From the NCBI GenBank assembly GCA_963402885.1, contig OY727100.1, positions 17,763,395 through 17,827,394 on the forward strand: 64,000 bases of DNA, read 5' to 3'. Of this stretch, positions 10,401 through 22,540 are shown piece by piece (position 1 is the stretch's first letter; the number at the start of each line of letters is the position of its first letter). The position numbers and the translations under genes are program-made. The stretch comes from Antedon bifida (lineage: Eukaryota; Echinodermata; Crinoidea; Comatulida; Antedonidae). Below the pieces are notes generated by a model. The model was not told the DNA's origin, ran no database searches, and saw nothing but the letters and a program-made list of their open reading frames with translations.

Positions 10401-13400
10401 TACCATCTAAATTAAAAACAATCAAATTCAATACAAATAATATTAACAGAAATACAGAAACTCTAAAGCACTCTATACTATGCTGCTCATGACAATATGT
10501 AAAATTTTTAAGATGATGTGATATTAATATTAAAATAGACTTATCAGCACTCTGGCTCTATTCTATGCAGTTTAAAAGTTATAACGTTTAATTACATAAT
10601 GGAATAAACAAATTCTAAGGGTAATATTACAATACAATATTACGAGGTCATGCCGGTCATAAATTCTGAGTGCGGGTCATAAATTCTTAGTGTCAGACAG
10701 GGCTGACCAGCATGGTGAGAACCCCGACATATCTGTGCACATTTGTTATATTTTACAGAATAGCACTATTTGAAAAAACTCATGTTTTTAACAACAAACT
10801 GAAATGCTTTGGATATGTTAAATGTTACCCTACTAGCTACGTGCCTATTGGTTATTGAAGTGTCATACTTTACACTGTTTATTATGGATTATAATACTAA
10901 CGACAATAATTGGTGTACATTAGACTGTAGGGAAAACATCAAAAAGTGTTCATGTCTAGTCCTTCCATTATTACACAGTACTTTAGAATACATAACAAGT
11001 TTAAAACGAGACATTTTTGAATAATTGATCTACAGTGTTAACAAGTATCTTGGTGTGTAAAAGTTCAAATTAAATGTGCTCCTCAAGGGGCATGGAGTGT
11101 GAGTGCCTCGAAAGACCAGGCCTAAGCTGGAAGAAGCAACTTACCAGGTTATCAACCTCAGAATCTTCGCTAAAGAACGCTCGACCCGCTTGTTCTTGTC
11201 TGTTTACAAACTCTTCAATATCGACATCAAAGCTGGCAGACGTGGGTGGGTCAGGACTCTGGGTAGCCTGCTCACACTTCTCAAATAACAAAGACATCAA
11301 GGGGAATAATGGATGCCTGCAAAACACAAATTAAAAACAAATTTAATAATTTTGCTGCTAAATAACAATACTTATTTGCACATTTCTAAATGTATTGTCC
11401 CTAAAAAAACATCAAATAAAGATTAATAAAATTAGACTTTGAATATCCCATTTTGCAGTTTTAATATTTAAATTATTTACTTTTGTAACAAAAAACAGGA
11501 AAACAATTATTTCACTTATAAAAAAACTAAATATATGGTTAAATTTAACCTAAAATCAATATAGCTCATTTTATGTTTTTTTTTCAACATTTTTTTGGTG
11601 GTCAAAGCGAGTAACTATTATTATGTGATATTAAAATTGCTTAATCCAAAAAATATATATTTTTTCAGCAGGGCAATATAAATTTCAATTCATTTAGATA
11701 GTCACTTTTGTTGTTTCAGAGACCATTTATAAAATACAAATAGAATATTCATGTTTAATATGTAGATTGAATGTTGTTCAATAGTGCAAGAACAAGGAAT
11801 TTATGCGTTTATAGAATAACAATATAAACAGGCTCCTTGCAGTAACAGATCTATATTATTATATACAGTATTTAAGTATATTAGGCATACTAAACTGTAC
11901 AGAAAACTGGCAATATGGTTTAATAATACCCAATAGGGCTATAATTGTTAGATTATATGAATACAGATGGCAATAACTTGTTAATTCATATATTTTTTTA
12001 TGTACTACTAGTTAGTAGTCCCACAAAAGGAAAGGGATGTGATGTGTGTGTTGTAGTGATGTATTTTAAATTACTAATTATTATTAATATCAGTAATGAG
12101 TTATTTGTAATAATTAGGTAATTAGTAAAATTGTATCTTCCCCGTCTTGCTTCATGCAATACAAACCGTTGCGTTAGGAACTAACATTCTCTTAAATATG
12201 ATTTATATTTTAGCGAGCATAAGTATTAAAAATGTAATATGATTTTAATTTGTGCCTTTTAATTTGTAATCAGCTCAAGATTATTTAAAACACAAATTTA
12301 AATCTCTCAGATATCTTTTGACCCTGTTGAAAATATGAAATTATCATAAAACTGTTATAGGTTATCCTGGTGAAGATGGGTTTTGTTTTGTTCATGTCTT
12401 GTGGTTTGTTATTTGTACTTATTTATGCCAAATAAAAGAATAAGAATATTGATTCATAAGATAAGACTCCCAGTAGACGCTTTTGTGTGAAAAAAAGGCG
12501 TTTTTAACACCTCCCGTTGTTCATGTTTTACACAATGGATTCTTTGTTCATTGTCTTGTTTACCCATGGCTTTTTCTGAGAATCATGTTCTACTAGATAC
12601 TTATTAGGATAAAAATAAGAAGGAAACAGTTATAAATTTAATATAGTAGTACTACTATATTTTACCAATTAACATATGTAAGAAAATATATTCCAAATGC
12701 ATTTTAGTGTAGTGGAATAAGTTAAACGTTGAATTTATGTTTATTTACTGAAGATGTATTAAATGAGTTTTAATGTACAGGTACATATATTTTTTAGGTT
12801 ACGATTGGATATTGATGCTTTTTTTTAAATGAAAATGGAATTTTTGAAGTAAATTCATTCAGACAAAAAGATTGTAACAATACACTTTTAATAAAATGTA
12901 AAATAAATTTTGAACAGGTAATGTTCAATACATTTATATCAAAACCCTTAAATAAAAATAGGTTAAAAAGACTATATAATACAATAATTGGCAAATATCC
13001 TTGTAATCACTTAAATCAACAATCACAAATTAGTATAATTTGTAAATCAAATGAAATTTGTTATTGAAATATGTAAAAAGTTATTTATATAAAATAATTA
13101 ATTATTTGATAACTGTTATTGTTAATATAAATGTTTTCAAAGTGTGTAAAACAAATTTTTCTGCTCTCTATGTTTTTAGAGCTATTGTCTTACTGCAATA
13201 TAATTAAATATTTTTTTTACTGAACATATTTAACATTCTTAAACAGATTCATCAATAGTTATACCAATAATTTGTTTGTAATTTTATAATTCTTACTTAT
13301 AAATAACAACAAATGAAATAGTTTTAACAAATTCAATTTTTTTGTAGTAAAGTTCAAATGTTTATTGTGGCAACAAAGTATGTGTTGTACTCGCATAGTT

Positions 13401-14521
13401 TCTTGAATTTGAAGACAGGTTTTTGAGAGTACAAATAATTTGGGTATAAACTGCACAAACGTAAGTGAAAGTAACTTCTTGGTAGAATATTTGTGCGTCA
13501 ACATAATTCTGAACTTGCGATTTTAAAGGATTTAACAACAATTCAAATCTTGTAAGTACAGGTATCTTGATTGAAGTACGTAGGCCCAATGTAATTTCAA
13601 TAGTTAAACATGTAAGAAAGAACACAAGTACATTTTCTCCAATAATCTTCACTAAATCAGGACAGCTCGCTCTTGAAATTAATCTTTTTTTTCAAATTAA
13701 CAAAATGTAACATTCAACTTAATCTTGAAGTTATCAACACATTAAATGCAAACAAAACAAACAGATTTCAGGGTGAGGCAGCAACAGCAATCTTGGTAAA
13801 AGTAAACATTTTGCAGAAAGATGAGTCAAAAAATCTTCACTATTCAACTTCAAGAAAACAAAGGCATCCTTGCAAAAGTAAACCAGCAGGCCACATACAG
13901 ATATTCTTGCAACATAAATTATTATTTACACACTATTCCTATCTTGATGTCAATAAGTACTGGATTCAACAATCAAATATTTTGTTTTTAAAGTTGTCTG
14001 GATGATCAAGCAACTGGTTCTACAGACTGCTGCACAAGAGCTGCTTTACACATTAATTTCTTGATATCAACTGGTGAATGATGTCTTCAATTATGGTCAT
14101 CCAAGAACATGGTGTTTACATTTTAAATTTATATTCATTCAGTGCATACAATGGATCTTTTACTTATGTTTGTTTTTGTGTTTTTTGTTTTGTTTTTCTT
14201 TTTAGTTTTGAATTAACATATAAAACTAGTAAAAATCTTTCAAGCATTTGTAAATTTAACCCCTCTCCCCCAAAAAAAGATAATTAATTAACATTAAAAT
14301 ATTGTTTTTTATTGTTGAGTGTTTTACCTTTTAACTGATCGTTTATCGCTTTCCATTTGACTATCGACAATAATGCCAGCAGGAGCAGATGAGGCCTGGC
14401 TTGAGGTTTGTTGAGGTGCTGCAGTGGTAGCCTGCTGTGTCGCTACTGCCTCAGCGGTATCGACAGGCTGCTGGACCAGGGCTGTCGCAAACATATCTGG
14501 CGACTGAGTTGTGTGTGTCAT
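7495..14521 (-). CDS. PKNOX1: TALE homeobox transcription factor, PREP/PKNOX family
   Basis: A nuclear DNA-binding factor that, in this family, pairs with PBC-class homeoproteins. Coding exons in gene order: 14328-14521, 11145-11316, 10197-10406, 9767-9913, 8957-9349, 8323-8399, 7923-8107, 7495-7688. They sum to 1572 bp (523 aa) with matching phases throughout. Residues 66-122 ([19 protein letters not shown]...) and 123-160 ([20 protein letters not shown]...) are the two PBC-interaction homology regions. The TALE homeodomain spans about 350-412: [20 protein letters not shown], then the three-residue-loop region [13 protein letters not shown] and recognition helix [13 protein letters not shown] His/Gln tract (H3Q12, CAG/CAA coded) lies near 202-216. 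The first ATG is the first base of its exon, directly after TTTTTACAG, so the 5' UTR must come from an upstream exon (candidate 22365-22540). At the exon ending at 8957 the donor is doubled (GTAGTAAGT), which could toggle one Val inside the homeodomain. PKNOX1 versus PKNOX2 cannot be decided and is probably pre-duplication. Confidence 0.93.
11386..11685. mobile_element. MITE family A, inverted copy
   Basis: The left end AAATGTATTGTCCCTAAAAA and right end GCAGGGCAATATAAATTT are decayed forms of the family ends. The interior reads as the reverse complement of the 4583 copy (ACTTTGAATATCCCATTTTG). It lies in the PKNOX intron between the exons at 11145 and 14328. Confidence 0.6.
11700..14327. other. 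PKNOX intron 1 (coding), rest
   Basis: No exon is apparent. The DNA is AT-rich. A LINE-tail-like stretch near 12350-12450 ends in TGCCAAATAAAAGAATAAG. Short ORFs at 13362-13652 and 13673-14005 lack domain signal and are probably chance frames. Confidence 0.5.
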
Positions 14522-15479
14522 CTGTAAAAAGAAAACAAATAATAACTATTTACAGAAGCTGAATTTTCTATTTACCAAATCAATTTTGCTCTGAAATCAA
14601 TTTCTGTATACTGACGGTTACTATAAAAAGTAAAAAAAAAATGTTTATAAAAAGCTATACAAAATACAAGAGAGTGTTTCCATGATACTGGTTGGACCTT
14701 GTCATATATTGGCTCCTCATTTGATTCATGGGCAAAAACAAGGAGTTAATAAAAAAAAATTCGAGTGAGAAACGTAATTAAACAAGTTTAGCTATAAAGA
14801 AATATAAAATATAAGTTTACCTGGAAAAGCATTTTAGCAATTATAATGAATTTTTACTTAAAGCTCTTAAAATTACAACCAATTAATTGTAGAGGTGCTA
14901 AGTAAGCTGTACTGAATGTATACTGTAGATATGAAATCAGCAAGTTTATCTGTTTACTTCTTCTGAAGATATGATAAACAGTAGAGATTTGCAATATTTT
15001 ATATGATTTCCAAAAAGCTAATTGTATTGTTATTAAATAATAAACAAAAGAGTGTTCAGTTCACTCCTAGGTGTGTATTGAACTAAGAAAAAATGCCAAG
15101 TGACAAAAACACCTCATAGTAAAAAAAGCTTAAAACAATAGACTTGTATTGTTGTGTAGAAGGTGAGGTGTAATTACAAAAGGCTAACAATACAAACATA
15201 GGCATACTATAGTAATATGGTTTTAATGATAACATTGTAAAATTATTAAAAGTATAACTGTAGTTTAGTTTACAGTCTATGTATCAGTACTATAGTATTA
15301 TTTAAAATAGTAATATTAAGGCATGAATATCAAGTAACAATAACATAGTTAGTTTGTACTGTAGTGAAATTGAAAGAAATAAAATATGTACAGGTATGTA
15401 TATTTTATTTTTATTTTATGTCTTTAGGCAATGTGGCCAATCCAGATTACCAATAGTGAATTAATCACTGTCCTATCAG

Positions 15480-15748
15480 ATAGGTGATAATCCCTCTGAT
15501 ACAGGGGCTATTTTGTGAACCAGTTCACTGGGGTAACCCCCTACTCTTTTCGAATAATGAACTGGGTTCTTTAAAGTGCACACAGGTTATAACTGTGTAC
15601 ACTGGACCTACGGTTTATAGTCCTTATCCGAGAAGACTTGTTCCGCCACCAGAACTAGGAGCGAGTCGGCCTTAGAACCCTCGCCAATGTTGTTGGCTCT
15701 TTAGGTACGGTAAACGGCACCCCTGCCTCAACCGCTCGGCCATTTGAC
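15480..15748 (-). mobile_element. tRNA-derived SINE, copy 2
   Basis: Read on the minus strand from 15748. The A box TGGCCGAGCGGTTGAGGC is a near-perfect Leu/Ser-type tRNA A box. A B-box relic GGTTCTAAGGC lies about 70 bp in. The body TCCTAGTTCTGGTGGCGGAA and GTAGGGGGTTACCCCAGTGA matches copy 1. It is uninterrupted, about 270 bp, in the PKNOX intron and in the same orientation as the gene. Confidence 0.75.
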
Positions 15749-16384
15749 TCGTATACATACATGTATGTATGACGCAGTCTTCAAAGTATTAAGAAAATAG
15801 GTTAGTGCATAGTCTAGTAATTATAAGTACATTCTTTAGGCAATTATTCATTTAATTATGCTGAATAATTCAGTATACATTCTCAATAATCTGTACCCAA
15901 TAATACTAGCCAAATTTAAACTGGTAGGCTAAGCAAGGTTAATGAAGTAAATACGTACTGTAGGACATAATGTAAAGCTACTGTACAGTGTGAAATAAAA
16001 ATAAGTTGTAATTGATGATTGATACTATAGGTATATCTTGCTTAACTCTGCATTAATAAACAAATAAAGGTATATTTTGTTGGCATTCAAACCAACACCA
16101 ACAGTACATCAGAGGTATCAGGCCTCTCTAGAGAGCATACCCCCTGATACTGTGATAACACAATACAAACACTGTACAAGTACCACACTACTGTACATCT
16201 AAACTTTGAACACTATCCCTGTCACTCAAGCTGTTACTGAGATAATCAACGATGATTGACAACAAGGTTTTTTTCTATGCAAAACAGTTCCATCATGGTG
16301 GTATTCTTTTTTGAATAAGCTGATATCTGATGCTCAGTTGAAACATGGTAAATAGAGCCCAATAAACCATTTTTTTCTTTACTA

Positions 16385-18897
16385 GAATCATTAAGTGTGA
16401 ACTCCTCCAAGTTAGTCATTTTAGGCGATTTTAACTTTCATGTTGATAATTCTAACAACAGGGATGCTGTATTGTTCCTCAACACTCTTGAGACATTCGA
16501 TTTATATCAGCACATCCATGACCCAACTCACATCGCCAACCATACTTTAGATTTACTTATCTCCCGCAAAGAATCTGACCTGCTTAGCAAAATATCCATC
16601 CAACATGGTATGCCTTCGGACCATCATGCCATTAAGTGTCAGGTTAACATTAATCGTCCTGGGCCCAGCATAACACAAGTAGTTTCACGAAATGTCAAAA
16701 ACATAGACATCGTCAAATTCCAGTCTGATGTTCTTGATTCTCTCTCACAATGTTCCCTGGCCTCTGACATTGATTCTATGGTGAAGGGGTATAATGTGTC
16801 GTTACAGAAAATATTAGATTCTCATTCTCCACCTGTGCTTCGCACTCTTGTGCTTCGCCCTCATGCACCCTGGTATACAGGTGAACATCGTTCAATGAAG
16901 CAGGAGCGTCGACGTCTGGAGCGCAAGTGGCTGAAATCTGGTCTCATGGTAGACAAACAACTGTACCATAATCAGTGCACTAACTACAATGAACATCTTT
17001 ATAAGGCCAAGACGGAGTATCACAAAGATGAGGTATTAGGATGTGATCAACGCAAGTTATTCCGTGTTGTTGACAAGTTAACATCTACTGCCATCTCTAG
17101 TCCTCTTCCAGCTCATGATGATGCTAAAACTCTTGCAAATCTATTCTCTGACTTTTTTAAGAATAAGATTGAGAGATATTGCAGAACTTTTTCATCAACC
17201 TCCCCTCATTATGTTGAATCTCAATCATGTAAAAGTAATTTCAATACCTTTGACCCTGTCTCTGCTGATGATTTACTTAATGTCATTAAGTCAGCCTCCA
17301 TTACCTCTTGCTCCCTGGATCCGCTTCCTCTTAAATTATTTAAGACTTGTCTTCCTACCCTTCTTCCCTTCTTTACAAAAGTTGTCAACACCTCACTGAG
17401 CTCAGGTATCTTTCCTTCTTCACTCAAACATGCCTGCATAACACCATTGTTAAAGAAGCCATCTTTGGATGTTGAGGAATTTGCAAGTTACAGACCCATT
17501 TCCAATCTTCCATTCCTTGGAAAAATTATTGAGAGGGTTGTGTCCAGTCAGCTGCAATCATATCTGAATAGAAATGGGTTATTTGCCACTAGACAATCCG
17601 CCTATCGTCCAAACCATAGTGTAGAATCTGCACTTCTTCTTGTGCATAATGATATTAGCATTGCACTTGACAACCATAATGAGGTTCTTATGGTCCTTTT
17701 AGACTTCAGTGCTGCTTTTGACACCATCAACCATAAGCAGTTATTACATCGTCTATCATCACGTTACGGTATCTCTGGAATTGGTCATAATTGGTTTGCA
17801 TCATATCTAAATGATAGGTCCCAGTCCATTGTCATCAAGGATGTTTTGTCGAACCCGACTCTGCTTACAGTTGGTGTTCCACAAGGGTCTGTGGTTGGTC
17901 CTCTTCTGTTTATTTTATTTACCGCCCCACTACTTGACCTTATTGAATCTCACAATGTGAAGTGTATGGCGTACGCTGATGACACTCAGCTTTATGTCAC
18001 TTTCAACCCTAATCAGCGTAATTCTGCTGTCAGTAAACTTGAATCCTGTATTGCCGAAGTCAGAGCATGGTGTCAATCTAACAACCTGGTTATGAATGAT
18101 GCTAAAACAGAACTTATTCATTTTTCTTCTCGTTTTAAGCCTGCGTGTTGGACTGCCTCTGTTAAGATTGGTAATTCTTTCATTCAACCATCGTCATCCT
18201 GTAGAAACCTTGGAGTTGTCATGGATTCAACGCTTTGTATGTCCAATCAGGTACATAACATCTGCAAAGCTGGGCTTCACGCTATTCGTAAAATTGGAAG
18301 CATTCGGAAGTACCTGGATTCAAGATCAACTGAGATTCTTGTTCACGCCTTTGTTACATCAAGGCTAGACTGTTGTAACTCATTACTTTATGGCTTACCA
18401 GCAAAGGATATCTCTAAAATTCAGCGAGTCCAGAACACAGCTGCCCGATTGGTCGTTCAAAGCCCCATAAGGCAACATATCACACCTGTGCTGAGACAGC
18501 TTCACTGGCTTCCGGTAACACAAAGAATTACATTCAAGATCCTGCTCTTTGTTTTCAAAGCTCTTCATAATTCTTCATCTAAGTTCATTTCTGAACTTAT
18601 TCAACCTTATGTTCCTAAGCGGTCTCTGAGATCTCGATCTGAGTCTCTTCTTGCCCATATATTTCATCCCTCCACTAAGTTTTATGGAAATCGTTCATTT
18701 TCTTCGGCATCCGTTTCTCTATGGAATGCGTTGCCTATTGAAATCCGTCAGGCTACTTCCACCAGTGTCTTCAAATCTCTCCTCAAAACCCACCTTTTTA
18801 ATTTGTAATTTTTCAAAATTTTCTGTCTTTGTAAAGCGCATTGAGGCTTTCAGCATAATGCGCTATATCAAGTACCAGTTATTATTATTATTATTAT
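16385..18897 (+). mobile_element. 5'-truncated L2/CR1-like non-LTR retrotransposon
   Basis: The element begins inside its endonuclease domain and runs through the reverse transcriptase to a short 3' UTR. It ends in the typical L2-type tail: TGTAAAGCGCATTGAGGC, then AATGCGCTATATCAAGTA and a (TTA)n repeat at about 18878-18897. It is inserted antisense to the PKNOX gene in its first intron. The intact frame suggests a young insertion. No flanking duplication was established; L2-type elements often lack clear ones. Confidence 0.9.
16397..18808 (+). CDS. LINE ORF2: partial endonuclease plus reverse transcriptase
   Basis: Open for 803 codons without a stop. The codon at 16397 is GTG, so this is the continuation of a longer frame and not a true start. 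Residues 6-80 are the C-terminal part of an APE-type endonuclease (VILGDFNFHVD; SDHHAI at 74-79). The reverse transcriptase occupies roughly 340-560. It has YRPISNLPFLGKIIERV, the catalytic Asp in AFDTINH (D442), GVPQGSVVGPLLF, and the YADD box at 526-529. The C-terminal region has LDCCNSLLYGLP, RVQNTAARLV, HWLPVTQRI and ends KTHLFNL, all typical of the L2/CR1 group. In life this frame makes the enzyme that nicks target DNA and copies the RNA. Most of the endonuclease is missing, so this copy cannot be autonomous. Confidence 0.92.
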   Translation: MNSSKLVILGDFNFHVDNSNNRDAVLFLNTLETFDLYQHIHDPTHIANHTLDLLISRKESDLLSKISIQHGMPSDHHAIKCQVNINRPGPSITQVVSRNVKNIDIVKFQSDVLDSLSQCSLASDIDSMVKGYNVSLQKILDSHSPPVLRTLVLRPHAPWYTGEHRSMKQERRRLERKWLKSGLMVDKQLYHNQCTNYNEHLYKAKTEYHKDEVLGCDQRKLFRVVDKLTSTAISSPLPAHDDAKTLANLFSDFFKNKIERYCRTFSSTSPHYVESQSCKSNFNTFDPVSADDLLNVIKSASITSCSLDPLPLKLFKTCLPTLLPFFTKVVNTSLSSGIFPSSLKHACITPLLKKPSLDVEEFASYRPISNLPFLGKIIERVVSSQLQSYLNRNGLFATRQSAYRPNHSVESALLLVHNDISIALDNHNEVLMVLLDFSAAFDTINHKQLLHRLSSRYGISGIGHNWFASYLNDRSQSIVIKDVLSNPTLLTVGVPQGSVVGPLLFILFTAPLLDLIESHNVKCMAYADDTQLYVTFNPNQRNSAVSKLESCIAEVRAWCQSNNLVMNDAKTELIHFSSRFKPACWTASVKIGNSFIQPSSSCRNLGVVMDSTLCMSNQVHNICKAGLHAIRKIGSIRKYLDSRSTEILVHAFVTSRLDCCNSLLYGLPAKDISKIQRVQNTAARLVVQSPIRQHITPVLRQLHWLPVTQRITFKILLFVFKALHNSSSKFISELIQPYVPKRSLRSRSESLLAHIFHPSTKFYGNRSFSSASVSLWNALPIEIRQATSTSVFKSLLKTHLFNL

Positions 18898-21145
18898 TTT
18901 TTGAAAAATGTTCAGCCTGTTGCACACATTTTAATTTCTAAAAACTTCCTTTAAAATAATTTATCCCAACCATTCATACCACAATTACTCTAGGAAACAA
19001 GTTGTTAATAAGTAGTTACAATACTGTACAATTATTTGCAGGGCCTATATTTATGTATTAATTCTTCCAGGGTTAAACACTCACATAATTACAACCTGTC
19101 AAGCATTATAACAATGATTGGCAGGCTGTCAAACTCTTTTATTTTACATTGTTCAGTTCATATTTTGTTTCCAATCCAGAACACAGCTAGGCCCTATATA
19201 CATGTTTGTTTTCCATGACCAACTCAAAGTTAATGGTAGCTCTGCTTGTGTTTCTATTTTATGTTGAGTAATGCTATTGTTCCCGAAAAAACATGAAAAA
19301 TGAATATTAATTAAATCGGATTTTAATAGGCCACTTTCATAATGTTATTCATCCCTTCCATAGGAAAACGGTCAACAATTTGATTATTTTTTCCTCAAAT
19401 TACAGATTTTAATACACACAAACCAACAGATTGGTGTTTTTAGTTTATGAATGTATCTTTCTGGATTAGCAGCCCTTCACTAAAATCAACTGACCTGTCA
19501 ACCACACCCTCACATGGGCACGCCCTACAAACATTTTTGTCCCCACTAGACAGCAACCCAACTGACCAATCACAAGCGTCAGTTTTGTCAATTCTCTTCT
19601 TTTTGCTTTAGCCATAGGATCTATATTGAGGGATATATTTAGGGTCAATCTAGATTTTAGGGTCCTTTGCCATAGTTCTCCTACACAGTAGTTCCTACAG
19701 TACATTTTACAATTTAATCAGGTGTGTAAATTGACACAGAGTGCAAGAGCTATTGGAATTTAATGACTCGAATTGTAATGTAGTGTACTTCACAAATAAT
19801 ACAAATGTTATTCGATACAAGTGTCATATTTCATCAAAATCAATTATAAAAACATTTTGGTAATTTGAGAAATGTTAACAGAGGTTTTAATTGTGTTCTC
19901 AATTGATTTTGTTTGCATTCTAAAGCCCAAACTTCACTAGTAACTATACTGTACTAAACTGTGCAAGGTTAAATGAATTGTAGGCCTAGTTCATTAAGTG
20001 TTACATTTGACATGTTTATTACCCTAGAAAACAAGTAAGGGTATGTTCAGATCCATAGAATTGTTTTGCATTGGCTGCAAGGCTATTAAAATTAGCATTA
20101 GTAATAGTATAGTTAATAGTAGTAGGCCTACTGCATTTGACACATTACTACTACTGTACTAAAGGGTACAGTATGTTTAAACCATAGGAAATAACAATGA
20201 CTTGTTCAAGTTTATCCTGTACACTGTATAATGTACATCATAAAAAAAGTTGAATTTAAAACTAAGTGTGAATATTGTATCCAACTACTGCATAGAAGTG
20301 TATTGCACCTCCACCCCAAAGAAATGCTTTTTAATAAAATTAAAAACTTTGAATAGGCCATTTTGCAATTTGTTTTAATCACTCCCATACCAGGGGTATA
20401 TTACTACAAGGGGATTCCTACCAGGGGCTTCCTACCAGGGCAGGGAATAATTTCGCAACTGTTTTTGAAATTACAGTTTTATCAGATATGTTTTTTAGAT
20501 CCAATTTTTGGTCAAACTTCACAATTATTATTCAACAAAAAAATACATGGGCGACAATTCTTTAAAACATGGAGAAATAAGTACTTAGCATACTTTAAGT
20601 TTTATTTCTCATTGGTCAAAACAGGTAGCAGGGAAGAGTTAAATTGCAATTTACTAACAACTGCCTGGTTATAAAGATGAACAAAGAAGTGCTGGTAGGA
20701 AACACAAGACAAACAACCAAGAGTGAAATAGGTACACTCACAGGATGTGAGAACAATTAGACAGCAAACATTGTTTATTTGATCTAAAGTTTAAGTAAAC
20801 AATGTGGTGTACAGTATAAATTCTTTAACCTTCTGGAGAAATTTAAAATTAATTATGGTTGTGTACAGCAGCCAAAGGTGTTCTAACACAAATATGGTAG
20901 AACACCTTCTTTGGCATACCATGGGCCTCTACTCAAAGGACACTTCTTCACATTCACATGAACTAGCGGAATATAATTTTTAAAAGTTAATTTCTTTTGA
21001 GAGGAAATTTTGTTTGGTGAAGATTTTTCTCTTAAATGGTGTTCACTACCAACAATATTGTCACATTTAAGGCAATGCTTACTTAATGGCTTAACTACAG
21101 TACATGCTGTTTTGGGAGTTTTCCATGAAAAAAAAGTAATACCCA

Positions 21146-21210
21146 GCGCCTTTGAGCATGTTTTTTCATGAAAAGGGCGCTATATAAATGTGGTATAGTA
21201 TTATCATAGT
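21146..21210 (+). mobile_element. Short L2-like LINE 3' tail
   Basis: AGCGCCTTTGAGCATG, then GGGCGCTATATAAATGTGG and ATTAT repeats, matches the arrangement of the tail of the LINE at 16385-18897. Only the extreme 3' end remains. Confidence 0.55.
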
Positions 21211-22364
21211 CACAAATCACTGAGGGTGGGTGGGAAGCACGAACAATAACATTAATAATAATTTGTCGACTAAAATCAAAAAGTTGAATTAATTAGTGTG
21301 AACACATAAACATAATTCATACTTCCATTTATACAACTACTGTATATTGTAGTAATACAGTAAATTTACCTTTTTGGAACTGTGTGGATATCAAAAATGG
21401 AAGAAATTCCTTAAAATGGTTATCTTAATTACCAATTAGCATTACAACAACCTTGATGCCCTTTTTTATGTTCCTAGAATTTTGATTAATTTTAATTGTA
21501 TGTTTCCTGTTTATTTTGGTAAGGACAACAAAAACTAAAATTTCTTACACCAACCAAAATGTTTGAGATTTTATATGCGATTAAATTTATTAGTAATTTT
21601 TTTTTAAACAGTAATGCATTATAAAAAAAAGAACTACGGCCTAGAAATAATAAATATACTGTAAGTGTAAAATAAAACCGTACCTGCAGTAAAAAATCTT
21701 TAAACTAAAAAAAACAAGGTTTTACGGTATTTTTTTTGTTAATACCTCATGTTTTATATAACATAAAAACATTGTTTAGGCCTTGGTCGATCACCCCTGT
21801 TTTTATTTCTTAAGCTAGGCCTATGGTGGATAATGATACCGCTAGGCCTAGCCTAGATAGACGAAAAGGTCATGAACGCACGGAGCGGAGGGCAAGTTGA
21901 GCAAATCAACATTCTTGATTTGAATGTTATTGTTTATACTGAATCATGTTAAAATAACACATGAAAATGAATGATATTAGATTATATGATTGTACTGCGA
22001 CTACCAACTTAGGCTTAGCTTGTCGCTTAACTTGAGCCACACTTAAGATGATAAATCAAGGGGAATACAGCTGTCTATATGATTAGTGAACCCCTCCCTA
22101 AATGCCTTGTGAACGCTTCACTAACAGCGTCCATCAAGCAACACACACAAAGGGAATCGATTACAAACATGTCGGACAAGCTATCTGAAACAGAATATTC
22201 TGCGCGATACTCGACAAAACAGACGATATTTCATGTGCATATGAAAATAAATGAATTATTAAACACTCTAATAGGTTAACACACAAACCTAAGCCTATGT
22301 AAAGGCATTTCTAATTGTGCTAAATATAAAATTGATGGCGGAAAAAGAAAAATGACTGACGTAC

Positions 22365-22540
22365 CTTTCGTGTGTCACTCTCCCGTCAACGCAACGGTTA
22401 GCGCTATCCGACAGCTCTTTACAACAACGCCGACGGCTGATTGGCATTCATCACGTGCATTATGAATAATGCATGACCGACATTTGAATAATAAAGGTTC
22501 GAGGCGTGGCTTTCTCTTTAAGTCTTGGCGGGAAGAGACA
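22365..22540 (-). promoter_or_regulatory. Putative PKNOX first exon and promoter
   Basis: The minus strand has a strong donor, CACACGAAAG followed by GTACGTCAG, at 22364/22365. The DNA upstream of it is much richer in GC than the surroundings. Sites seen: CACGTG E-box at 22452-22457; CCAAT box (ATTGG on plus) at 22440-22444; an E2F-type TTGGCGGGAA at 22525-22534; an 18-bp palindrome TGCATTATGAATAATGCA at 22456-22473. The exon would be non-coding, consistent with the coding start lying at the very first base of the next exon. The transcription start is not fixed. Confidence 0.55.

Larger units (their letters stand above)
14522..22364. other. Long first intron of the PKNOX gene
   Basis: It lies between the non-coding first exon and the exon that starts with ATG. 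It holds SINE copy 2 (15480-15748), the L2/CR1-like LINE (16385-18897), and a short LINE tail (21146-21210). Degenerate family-A MITE remnants lie near 19270-19360 and 20310-20560. No further exon was recognised. Confidence 0.55.

Noticed and set aside
11074..11334. Plus-strand frames opposite PKNOX exon 2
   Set aside because: They are shadows of the conserved minus-strand exon coding [16 protein letters not shown].
13362..14005. Two ORFs of 96 and 110 codons in a PKNOX intron
   Set aside because: Lys/Asn/Leu-rich composition as expected by chance in AT-rich DNA; no domain, no splice support.
22079..22279. 66-codon frame near the PKNOX promoter
   Set aside because: No signal peptide, domain or conserved motif; lies in the antisense direction within the first intron.
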